NCBI RefSeq assembly: GCF_043290135.1
Contig: NC_134704.1
Span: 21,488,501 to 21,552,500 of the forward strand
From: Rhipicephalus microplus
Taxonomy: Eukaryota; Arthropoda; Arachnida; Ixodida; Ixodidae
Length of the DNA: 64,000 nucleotides
Reading direction: 5' to 3'
This document shows, one piece after another, positions 10,696-20,965 of the stretch. The notes beneath the pieces were generated by a model. That model saw nothing but the letters and a program-made list of their open reading frames with translations, was not told the origin of the DNA and ran no database searches. The number at the start of each line of letters is the position of its first letter. Position 1 is the stretch's first letter. Position numbers and translations under genes: made by a program.

Positions 10696-12485
10696 TCAAT
10701 GCGACCTTCGAATTAGACAAGCACTTTTGGGATGGCGAAATTTAACACGATAGCATTGCAGAGCTTGTTTCACTAAAATTACGGCTTCGGCATCGTTGGT
10801 TGTGAGCGAAAAATCAAAATTTTGTCTATTACTGAAAAATAAAGAAAGATGGCAATCGTATTAACAATAAATATATCTGGTTCAAGTCAGTATATAGAGC
10901 TAGGCTGTCGTTCTAGCAAGTAGGTGTTCTATCATGGAGATGGGCTATTGATTGAAGCTGTTTCGAAAAAAAAAAAAACACTATACGAATGTCACATATT
11001 GGGAGGAGTCTCCTTAAGGCAAGCAATGTTGCGTGGCACAAGCGTAGAACCGTGCCAGGCGTCATAGCGTGGGAATCGTACAACCAGTGGTTGTTTCGAT
11101 GACCTACCCATTAGAAGTTGCTCCAACGTATTTAATCATCATCAACAGTAGAACTAGCAACAAAGTAAACAGCTGCGTTGGTTACCGTGTTGCTTTATGG
11201 TTTCGCAGTGGGTCCTTTGCTTATTTGAAAAAGCGAAAATTATGCCGCAGCGGGCATTTTCCCCCTGTACTTGCAGTACGCATTCTAGGATAGCTTTATA
11301 CGGCCATTGTTAGGCGCACAGCTCTTTGTTTCCTTTACGGTACGGTTGAGACATGCAGCGAGAATCAAAGCGAGGCTAGTGATTGTTAAGACAACGTGCA
11401 AGGGGCCTGAATATCGTTATGACGTTCTACCCTTGAGGGCGATACTTGAGCGCCCGACTATAGTGTAATTTTCTCTCATTTTTAAATAAATCGTTTAAGA
11501 CCCGAGCTTATCATACCTTGTTCTTCGACTTGCGCCTTAATGGCACTGCGTGTAACCACCTTCGTACGCGAGCATCTTAGGTACCTGTGGTAAGTCTGCT
11601 CACTGTCTTCTTATAGTATTGTTTAAGGCTGTGTATGCTTTCAATTTCTTGCATTTTAATCCTCGTTTTACCAACCCCTTTCACTTTCAAGCAGCACAAC
11701 GTGTCACATTTCAAAGCGATAATTTATTCTGGTTAAAATATACCTGTTTCTCCTTTGGAGCCTGGACGTTTTCATCTTGCTATTTTAATACGAAAGCAAG
11801 TCCCCGCAATAGTGGCCTTATGCAAGGCTATATCCGCCGGCTACCTACAACATCCTCAACCTCAACCTTAAAGTACAGTTCCACATATATCTTGAATAAA
11901 CACTGACGTATAATGAGCCAAGTAACGTACAGAAAAATGACAAAGGACGTTAGACTGGCGTCCTCTCACGCTAGTCCGGTCATGTATGATGAAACACGTC
12001 TGTGCAGATGTGACTAAAATACGGACCTACGGCGTCTTACGTCCGCCTAAAACAGGCGTAATGTGTTTTGCAACGACCTACCCGAAACTGCATTCTCCAG
12101 AGAAACATTAGTAACGAGTCGCTGCGGTCTAGAAAGTTCCGGCTACGTGACAGTGTTAACCCAGCCGGGCATAATAATGACAGCTTCGCTCCACAGGGTT
12201 ACAGTTTCGTACGATGTAGCGACAACAGGGAAGGAAAGAGAAAACAGAGCGTTTGTCGGTATGAGCGAAGTTACCAGGTGAAACGAGTCTGTCGAAAGAA
12301 CGCACGAATCAGACAGAAAAAATAAAAGGGACGGGACAGGAGTATACCTGTCCCGAAAGCTGTGCGTCAGGCGGCAGCGTTGCCGAAATAGCGCATGTTG
12401 TGCCCGTCGCAACGGTGGTAGGCAAACCTGCTTTGGCCGCAGAGCTGCTATACAACGTACACTGCGCATTTCTCGACGTACATAG
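10696..12485. other. Spacer with one hairpin
   Basis: No supported gene. A perfect 9-bp inverted repeat with a 6-nt loop (CGGGACAGG-AGTATA-CCTGTCCCG) lies at 12332-12355, about 140 bp before the LINE. Reading frames at 12063-12469 overlap in several frames and have no motif. Confidence 0.5.
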
Positions 12486-12493
12486 AGTGCTCC
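12486..12493. repeat. Possible LINE target-site duplication, left
   Basis: agtgctcc, identical to 17045-17052 directly after the (AAAC)n tail of the LINE. Only 8 bp, so chance is not excluded, but the location fits a full-length insertion. Confidence 0.5.
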
Positions 12494-12713
12494 GGGCGGG
12501 TCTCATCAGCCAACGCCAGTTCGGTCGGACCGAGCCGAGCAGTTTCCGGCGTGCTTACGTTTGTGCGTGCGGTTAATTGTTTTTTTTTTTGCGCGGGTTT
12601 CGCGCTTCGGCGGTTCCGGGCGGCGCCGGCCGAGCAGGCTTTAATGTCTGTAGGTCCCACCGTACGCAAGAGGCTGCTGCTGGTATGGCGTCTACTGCGA
12701 TGGAGAATAAGAA

Positions 12714-14006
12714 ATGACGTCGGCACCCAGAGAGCTCAGGGCTCAAGTCGCGCGCGAAGTGAGTGGACACGGTGGCATCGCCGTGACAATGACGCCTGAC
12801 GTACCGCTGTTCATGCAGGTCCTTTGCGCGTGCCTACGCTTCATAACCGGAGGCGCCGCGGAATCTTTTCAAACTGGAAGCGACGAGCTTCGCTACGATG
12901 CCGGCCTGCCGCCATCCTTCTGTGTGGGCGGTGATCCCTTCCGGCTTCATGAGGGTGTCTGCAATCAGCAGCTTGGTCACATCGACGATCATTTCGGACA
13001 GCCACCCGGGAGCACGATGACGTCAACACGCATGCCCACAAGGGTCCGCCTGTATGCTTTAAATCTGGGACCATCGCCTACCTGCTTCAGTGGACACGGT
13101 GGCATCGCCGTGACAATGACGCCTGACGTACCGCTGTTCATGCAGGTTGGTGACCGGAAGGATAGCTTCCGTAGCGATTCCATAGCTCTTATAGTGCTGC
13201 CGTGTCCACAAGTTTTGGCTGACTGTGTATGTGACTGTTTTTCTATTGTGGGTCTGTTGTTGAGTCTTTCTGGCGATGTCGAGCTGAATCCGGGGCCTAT
13301 AACGGACGCCGTATGCAAAGAAATGCTCCAGAATCAAAAAGAAATTTTGTCTAAACTAACAGCGGTTCAAGAAAAGCAAAATTCGTTTGAAACTAGAATT
13401 CTAGACCTGCAAAATCGGCTTCTTGTTATTGAGACTAAGGTGCAAAGCTTAGATGAGACTCGCAGCAGGCTCGCAACTCTTGAAACAATTGTGGCTGAAT
13501 GTCGTGACAAATCATCTAGTCTGCTTGATCAGGTGGACGATTTGGAAAATCGTTCGAGAAGAAACAACCTTATCATAAGGGGAGTAGCAGAAGATGAGAA
13601 TGAAAAAGAAGAAACTCTACTAAAAAAAGTAAACGAAGAAATCTTTAGCTCTACCCTAAAGGTAAACATAACGTCTATTGAGAGAATTCATAGGATAGGA
13701 AAAAAAAATTCTGGCAAAACTCGCCCCGTCATCCTTAGGCTGGCAGACTATAGGGATAAAATGAAAGTCTTGCAGAGGTGCTCAAGACTGAAGGATACGG
13801 GTTACAGTATCAGCGAGGACTTCTCGAAAAGAGTACAGGGAATAAGAAAAAAACTTTGGGACTCTGCTATCGAAGAAAGAAAGGCAGGAAAGAAGGTAAA
13901 ACTTGTTTTTGATAAGCTGAAGGTAAACAATACTCTTTACTGCTGGAATGAAGCGCGTGCCGAAAGAAGCAAGCTTGGAAATGATGATGCAACACGTGAT
14001 AAGTGA
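12714..14006 (+). CDS. LINE ORF1 protein with 2A-like motif, coiled coil and RRM-like domain
   Basis: 430 residues. Start chosen because the frame is closed by TAA at 12708 and this is the first ATG; later Met residues (27, 34, 100) are alternatives. Residues 1-150 are not recognised and contain two identical copies of a ~20-residue segment beginning SGHGGIAVTMTPD. Residues about 155-186 are hydrophobic and lead into GDVELNPGP (187-195), a match to the 2A consensus D-x-E-x-N-P-G-P. Residues about 198-280 are a predicted coiled coil with heptad-like Leu/Ile. 'LENRSRRNNLIIRGV' (277-291) opens an RRM-like domain, and residues about 356-430 resemble the C-terminal domain of L1-type ORF1 proteins. 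The likely role is an RNA-binding chaperone that packages the element RNA. The stop is TGA at 14004-14006, in frame with ORF2. Confidence 0.9.
   Translation: MTSAPRELRAQVAREVSGHGGIAVTMTPDVPLFMQVLCACLRFITGGAAESFQTGSDELRYDAGLPPSFCVGGDPFRLHEGVCNQQLGHIDDHFGQPPGSTMTSTRMPTRVRLYALNLGPSPTCFSGHGGIAVTMTPDVPLFMQVGDRKDSFRSDSIALIVLPCPQVLADCVCDCFSIVGLLLSLSGDVELNPGPITDAVCKEMLQNQKEILSKLTAVQEKQNSFETRILDLQNRLLVIETKVQSLDETRSRLATLETIVAECRDKSSSLLDQVDDLENRSRRNNLIIRGVAEDENEKEETLLKKVNEEIFSSTLKVNITSIERIHRIGKKNSGKTRPVILRLADYRDKMKVLQRCSRLKDTGYSISEDFSKRVQGIRKKLWDSAIEERKAGKKVKLVFDKLKVNNTLYCWNEARAERSKLGNDDATRDK
12762..12820 (+). repeat. 59-bp direct repeat in ORF1, copy 1
   Basis: Identical to 13089-13147. It begins agtggacacggtggcatc and ends gttcatgcaggt. 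The offset is 327 bp (109 codons), so both copies are read in the same frame. The borders look like AG| and |GT; see findings. Confidence 0.95.
13089..13147 (+). repeat. 59-bp direct repeat in ORF1, copy 2
   Basis: Second identical copy, preceded by the pyrimidine-rich 'cctacctgcttc' and ending with the shared caggt. Confidence 0.95.
13272..13298 (+). other. 2A-like translational recoding motif (GDVELNPGP)
   Basis: Codes for residues 187-195 of ORF1 and is preceded by the Leu-rich GLLLSLS (13251-13271). In characterised 2A sequences the ribosome fails to form the Gly-Pro bond and continues, giving two proteins. Here the break would fall between Gly194 and Pro195, separating the variable N-terminal part from the coiled-coil/RRM protein. 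2A motifs are known in several non-LTR retrotransposons, where the upstream segment can also act as a signal sequence; the hydrophobic stretch here fits that idea. Activity is inferred. Confidence 0.85.
14004..14006 (+). other. Single in-frame UGA separating ORF1 and ORF2
   Basis: TGA followed by CAG. The frame before it is ORF1 and the frame after it is open into ORF2 with no other stop. The conserved endonuclease start (IINLNARS) is encoded at about 14037-14060, before the first ORF2 ATG at 14079. Confidence 0.95.
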
Positions 14007-14078
14007 CAGGCACAGGGACAGAAAGATAATTTTAAAATAATCAATTTAAATGCCCGAAGTGTATCAAATAAATCACAT

Positions 14079-16817
14079 ATGCTTGAAGCCTTGGTTATCG
14101 ATCACGAACCTGATATTATTTTAATTACGGAAACATGGTTGCACGAAATTATACCTGATACTGAAATCGCTCCACCCGGTTACTCAATGGTTCGGAGGGA
14201 TCGTGATGGAAGAGGGGGTGGAGTTGCTTTCTTAGTCAAGAAAGGCGTTAATTATAGTTCCCTGGACGCAGCAGATGGTATTGAGGCCGTATGGATTAAA
14301 ACAAAACTAAATAATCGCACCGTGTTTATAGGTGGGGTCTACAGACCTCCAAATTCCCCTGTTGAGTACATTTTGCAACTAAGAAGATTCATGGACAGCC
14401 ACTTTAGAGAAAAAGACAATATCATCTTACTAGGTGATTTCAATCTTCCGGCTATTGATTGGCATTCGCATGTGGCCGTCGACTCACATGATGCTTCTTG
14501 TGACTTATTTCTCGACTTAATATTCTCTTTCAATTTACATCAGGTTGTAAATGAGTTCACTAGAGTATGTGCAACACGGTCCTCTGTACTTGATTTAATT
14601 TTATTATCCAACGCTTTGACTTCATATGTGAATGATTGCCTTGTTGAAGAGGGTTTATCAGACCACAAGATGATTATACTGTCCATGAGCATGTCGTCGT
14701 GCACCTCACAGCAGAAATCGGGCATCACTTATCCGAACTTTCAAGCCGCCGATGATGTTAGTGTTTTGGATTTTCTTGAAAGGTCGTTTTGTAACTTCAC
14801 TGCTATTTATGAATCAAATGGTAGCTCTAACTGCTTGTGGGAATATTTTCATAATATAACAATGGAATGCATTAGGCGGTTTATTCCTAAAAGTTTTAAA
14901 AAGTGTAAAAGAAATAACCCTTGGATCACGAGAGATATAATTCATGTCAAACGGAGGATTAAAAGGAAGAGAAAAGCTTGTTCTCGTGATCCAAGTGCCC
15001 AGAACAAGACTGCACTTCATAACATGAGGCTTGATCTAAATCGTCTTGTCAAGGAATCTAAGAAAAGATTTTTTAATGTAACATTGAAAAAATTTCTGTA
15101 CGAAGCACCTAGCAAATTCTGGAGGTATGTAAACCCGTCCGAGCAACAGAATACACCGGTCGATGAAAAAATTGCCCTTGAACGCGCGGAAAATTTCAAT
15201 TCTTTTTTTTCTTCTGTTTTCACCGAAGATGATGGTACCCTTCCGTCCCTTTCTGACGCTTCCAATCGCCCTCCGGTATCCGACCCGTTAATCAACGAAG
15301 AAGGAGTATTAAACCTTCTTCTACACATTGACATTAAGAAATCCGCTGGTCCAGACGGCATTCCGAACGAGTTTCTATATAGATATGCTCAATGGGTCGC
15401 AAAGTATCTTACTATAATCTTTCAAACTTCAATTAATCAAGCCTCATTTCCTGTAGCCTGGAAAGAAGCTAAAATAATACCAGTTCACAAAAGTGGGAAC
15501 ACTTCAGAAGTGGGTAACTACAGGCCTATCTCTCTTACGAGTACCTGCTCCAAACTGCTTGAGCATATACTGTGTAAGCATCTCTCTAATTATTTAGACA
15601 CTCACAATTTATTATCACCTGTGCAACACGGCTTTCGAAGGGGATTATCTACAGTAACGCAGCTTGTTGTTACAGTTCACGATTTTGCGCAGGCAATTAA
15701 TCGACGGGAACAGATTGATCTAATATTCTTAGATTTCGCCAAAGCCTTCGATAAGGTCTCGCATCCCAAACTCTTACTAAAAGTAAATGAAATATTCAGA
15801 AACTCAAATATTACTCAGTGGTTCATTTCTTACCTCCATTCTCGTACACAGTACGTAGAAATAAATAAAATTAAATCGAAGTCCAGACCCGTTATATCCG
15901 GTGTGCCTCAAGGCAGTGTTCTGGGGCCTCTTTTATTTCTTATTTTTATAAATGACCTGCCCTCAGATTTGTCTGTTCCCGTGAGATTGTTTGCAGATGA
16001 CTGCGTTATATATAACAAGATCACATCCCTGAGAGACCAGGTAGACCTGAACAACCACTTAAACAAAATTTTACTATGGTGTAATGAATGGCAGATGGTT
16101 CTAAACCCCGTAAAATCAGTTTGCATGAGCATAACAAGAAAAAAGGTACCTCTCAAATATAATTACAATATTGGTTCCCACGATCTAAAAAGGGTAACAG
16201 AATATAAATATTTAGGGCTAATATTCACTCCAGATTTGAGGTGGAATACTCACGTAGACGTCACCTGTAGAAAGGCAAACAAAACTCTATGGGGTCTGAG
16301 GCGCAGGTTACATGACGCAACACCCGAAGTAAAAAGTCTTGCGTACAAAATGCTAGTACGCCCAATAATTGAATATTGTAAAATAGTATGGGACCCTCAT
16401 ACCACCACTAACCTACATAAACTGGAGAAAGTTCAAAGAATGGCTGCCAGGTTTATATTCAATAAATATCAACGTATGCACTCTGCTTCCGATCTTTGCA
16501 ACCGTGCAAACCTACAAGCCTTAGAACTTAGAACTAAGTATGACCGTTTGAAATTCCTATTCCTCATTATTCGTAGTCAGGTTAAAATCAACTCATTAGA
16601 TTTCTTTGAAATTTCTCCAGATCCGCGCTCTAGACACAAACACACTTTATATATACAGCCACCAGCCACCCGAAACGACGCATTTAAATACAGCTTCTTT
16701 CCGAGGGCAATTAAAGAATGGAATGAACTACCAAACAAAGTCGCGATGTCTTCCTCTATCACGGCGTTTTCTGCAGCTTTAGAATCGCTTATTTTCTCCG
16801 AAATAGATGCGTCATAA
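14079..16817 (+). CDS. LINE ORF2 protein: APE-type endonuclease and reverse transcriptase
   Basis: 912 residues from the first ATG; the frame is open from 14007 (24 codons more) and the conserved INLNARS start of the endonuclease lies in that extension, so the true N terminus is probably upstream. Endonuclease: Glu18 in TETW, YRPP (88-91), GDFN (119-122), SDH (194-196). Reverse transcriptase: SAGPDGIP (422-429), YRPISL (481-486), LDFAKAFD (551-558, catalytic Asp552), GVPQGS (608-613), FADD (638-641, catalytic Asp640/641). The C terminus has LEKVQRMAARF and the PRAIKEWNELP block. Role: nicks target DNA and copies element RNA at the nick (target-primed reverse transcription). No frameshift or internal stop is seen. 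Confidence 0.95.
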   Translation: MLEALVIDHEPDIILITETWLHEIIPDTEIAPPGYSMVRRDRDGRGGGVAFLVKKGVNYSSLDAADGIEAVWIKTKLNNRTVFIGGVYRPPNSPVEYILQLRRFMDSHFREKDNIILLGDFNLPAIDWHSHVAVDSHDASCDLFLDLIFSFNLHQVVNEFTRVCATRSSVLDLILLSNALTSYVNDCLVEEGLSDHKMIILSMSMSSCTSQQKSGITYPNFQAADDVSVLDFLERSFCNFTAIYESNGSSNCLWEYFHNITMECIRRFIPKSFKKCKRNNPWITRDIIHVKRRIKRKRKACSRDPSAQNKTALHNMRLDLNRLVKESKKRFFNVTLKKFLYEAPSKFWRYVNPSEQQNTPVDEKIALERAENFNSFFSSVFTEDDGTLPSLSDASNRPPVSDPLINEEGVLNLLLHIDIKKSAGPDGIPNEFLYRYAQWVAKYLTIIFQTSINQASFPVAWKEAKIIPVHKSGNTSEVGNYRPISLTSTCSKLLEHILCKHLSNYLDTHNLLSPVQHGFRRGLSTVTQLVVTVHDFAQAINRREQIDLIFLDFAKAFDKVSHPKLLLKVNEIFRNSNITQWFISYLHSRTQYVEINKIKSKSRPVISGVPQGSVLGPLLFLIFINDLPSDLSVPVRLFADDCVIYNKITSLRDQVDLNNHLNKILLWCNEWQMVLNPVKSVCMSITRKKVPLKYNYNIGSHDLKRVTEYKYLGLIFTPDLRWNTHVDVTCRKANKTLWGLRRRLHDATPEVKSLAYKMLVRPIIEYCKIVWDPHTTTNLHKLEKVQRMAARFIFNKYQRMHSASDLCNRANLQALELRTKYDRLKFLFLIIRSQVKINSLDFFEISPDPRSRHKHTLYIQPPATRNDAFKYSFFPRAIKEWNELPNKVAMSSSITAFSAALESLIFSEIDAS

Positions 16818-16999
16818 TTCACGATGTCAATGTATATTGCCTCTCGCTTTGTTAATTGTTGTTTTCTATGCGCAGAATGCAAGTGCACATGCCTGTGTTT
16901 AACTTTGTCTTTTAGTGTAAACACCTGTGTTCGCTGTATGTCTCTATTTTGTAACGTATTTCATGACCATTTCTTTCATTTGTTTTCCACTCCTGTAAA

Positions 17000-17044
17000 A
17001 ACCCCAGCTGGGGTTGACAGTATTAATAAACAAACAAACAAACA
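17000..17044 (+). promoter_or_regulatory. LINE 3' terminus: palindrome, AATAAA and (AAAC)n tail
   Basis: Perfect 16-nt palindrome AACCCCAGCTGGGGTT at 17000-17015, then AATAAA at 17025-17030 and about four CAAA units to 17044. LINE reverse transcriptases often recognise a 3' stem-loop followed by a short simple repeat, so this is the likely RT recognition end. Confidence 0.75.
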
Positions 17045-17052
17045 AGTGCTCC
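17045..17052. repeat. Possible LINE target-site duplication, right
   Basis: agtgctcc, partner of 12486-12493. Confidence 0.5.
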
Positions 17053-17920
17053 CACTGGAAAGATGGCGCGGGTGCAGTCTTCGCACTAACCGTCCCCGCA
17101 CACCTCTGGTAGATGGAGCCATAGCGTATACCATCAATTTGCCCGGCGGTGGGTGTTGTAAATATGCACGTACGCTGTAAGAGAGAATGCCGAGCATTCT
17201 ATCTTAGTTGATACCGTCGCCTTTTTATGTCCGCCCTAACGCTGCTCCATACGTTTTCTCGCTAGGTCTGTGTTTTGGCTCAAGGTAAGCAGGTTAGAAA
17301 TCTGCTTCGCTCGCAATCTTGTAATTTTCGTACGACTAGAAGTTCCAGCCGTTTTAGTACAAAGCTGTTTTCGGAGTGGGCGTCTCTCTCGATGTTCGAC
17401 TCACAGTGCCGCTTGTGAATCCATGGCAACGGTCACCGATCCGTGCTCGTATCGCAAACCCTTAAGCTCGAGTCTGCAGGCCTCTAAATACGGGCATTTG
17501 TCAGCGTGGTCGTTTCTGGCGACGCTAACTTTTTTTCTTGTATACTAACGAATGAAGTTCACTGAGAAAGGGGAGGCAAGAAAATAAATCGAGTGTCTAT
17601 GGAGTATATACACCCCAAGGGCACTGTCTGATTCTCTCTTGATGATTCGAAGAAAAAAAAATAATGAGAGAAAGAAAGAAAAAGAAAGCAAGAAAGAGAA
17701 CGGAAGAAAGAAACAGAAAAAAAAGAAGCAGTGAACGAGAGCAGGCGAAAGTATCGCCCCACGTTTGCTAGATATCTGGAAAACAATTAGTAGTGCGTAT
17801 TTAACGATACAGTAATACGAATTTTTAAGAAAGTTTATAATCATGGGTGATAGGATACTTTGTAATCACTTGAAAGTTTTCGCGAATTTATCTGTTTCTC
17901 TATATATTTTTCGTTATTTT
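17053..17920. other. Unannotated spacer
   Basis: No gene supported. A purine-rich stretch lies at 17650-17735. Confidence 0.45.
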
Positions 17921-17930
17921 AGTAGTAGTA

Positions 17931-17972
<42 letters not shown>
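17921..17972. repeat. (TAG)n microsatellite
   Basis: About 52 bp of TAG/AGT units with one phase slip near 17930. Confidence 0.95.
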
Positions 17973-18480
17973 AAGTACAAAACGTTATTATATACATAAA
18001 CCAGACAGGCTAGAACTTCAGTGCCTCCAAAGAATACACAGGGTGAAGGGCGCAGGGTGGTGCCCCTATTCTAGGGCCCCACTGGCACGAGCCATTCGTT
18101 CAGCTCTGTGTATCAGTCACAGCTGATCCACCAAGTATGTGTGACTTTTGCGTTATCACGACTTATTTAATGTCATTTGACACATAATACACAGATAAGC
18201 ACTCCCTGCACATAGCAAGACTATCATTGACATCCAGAAATAATTTTTGCTTGTGTTAAAGGCAAGGTGTAAGTCACAGGATACCCGTTCCACTTAAGTG
18301 GCTTCTTATGTTACGCCTCTTTAACTTCGGCCAAGCATTTTGTTCTCTGCCTTCCTTTGACTATGTTCTAAAGGGAATTAGAAATGGAAGTCATAATGGG
18401 TGCCTAGGTGAAAAGTGTTGTGCGCAAAGAAATCGTACGAATCAAATCGCAACAGACTGCTGAGAAAACAGGCCAGAGGC
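17973..18480. other. Unannotated spacer, possibly LINE 3' UTR
   Basis: The stretch 18030-18090 ('gcccctattctagggccccactggcacgag') vaguely resembles 3' UTRs of tick LINEs on the minus strand, and the adjacent (TAG)n could then be its tail. No coding part is visible, so this is only a suggestion. Confidence 0.25.
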
Positions 18481-18485
18481 AGAAA

Positions 18486-18644
18486 GGGGGGGGGGGGGGT
18501 TGCGACGACTCACATTTAAATCAAGCAGGCTTACAGTTATCAACCACACCTGAAAACGGTCAAGCAATTTACCCAAACTCTCTCTCTTTCTCTCACACAC
18601 ACGCACGCAAAAACACACACAAACACACACAAACACACACACAC

Positions 18645-18676
<32 letters not shown>
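18486..18676. repeat. Poly-G run, (CA)n-like and (AG)n simple repeats
   Basis: A G run at 18486-18499, a C/T-then-CA-rich stretch at 18580-18645 and (AG)n at 18650-18676. All short frames here are repeat artefacts. Confidence 0.9.
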
Positions 18677-18677
<1 letters not shown>

Positions 18678-18856
18678 TTAAATGAGAGGCAGGGAGGGCA
18701 CCCACCCAAAAATTATCGGTTTGCTACTCAGCACTGAGAAAGGGGTAAGGAGGTATACAAAGCTAAGTGAGGGAAAAAACGGAATGCGGAAGGTAATTGA
18801 AGTGAAAATGAGGGATCCTGCAATTCGCGTATAGAGAGAGAAACGAGAAAAAAAAA

Positions 18857-18906
18857 GGCAGAGAGGTTGACCAGATGCTAGGATTTGGTATGCTACCCTG
18901 CACTGG
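18857..18906 (+). repeat. Short dispersed repeat, copy 1
   Basis: 'ggcagagaggttgaccag' followed by 'tatgctaccctgcactgg'. The same pair of words occurs at 32530-32569 (plus) and, as the reverse complement, at 27040-27099. Flanked by purine-rich tracts. I recall similar short repeats as common in ticks. Confidence 0.65.

Positions 18907-20965
<2,059 letters not shown>

Larger units (their letters stand above)
12494..17044 (+). mobile_element. Full-length non-LTR retrotransposon (CR1/L2/Jockey group)
   Basis: A 4.55-kb element with a GC-rich 5' leader, ORF1 (12714-14006), ORF2 (open from 14007, first ATG 14079, stop at 16817), a 227-bp 3' UTR with a 16-nt palindrome and AATAAA, and a short (AAAC)n tail. 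Both frames are intact. The 5' boundary is placed from the possible 8-bp target duplication. A GC-rich hairpin (tcggtc-g-gaccga, about 12521-12533) and a possible initiator-like ccagtt lie near the start. APE-type endonuclease and RT motifs, with no RNase H domain visible, place it in the CR1/L2/Jockey group; the exact clade needs a tree. It looks recent and potentially competent. Confidence 0.92.

Noticed and set aside
12841..13337. Minus-strand frames opposite ORF1
   Set aside because: Antisense shadows of ORF1, partly opened by the 59-bp repeat; no motif.
16577..16924. Minus-strand 115-aa frame
   Set aside because: Antisense shadow of LINE ORF2.
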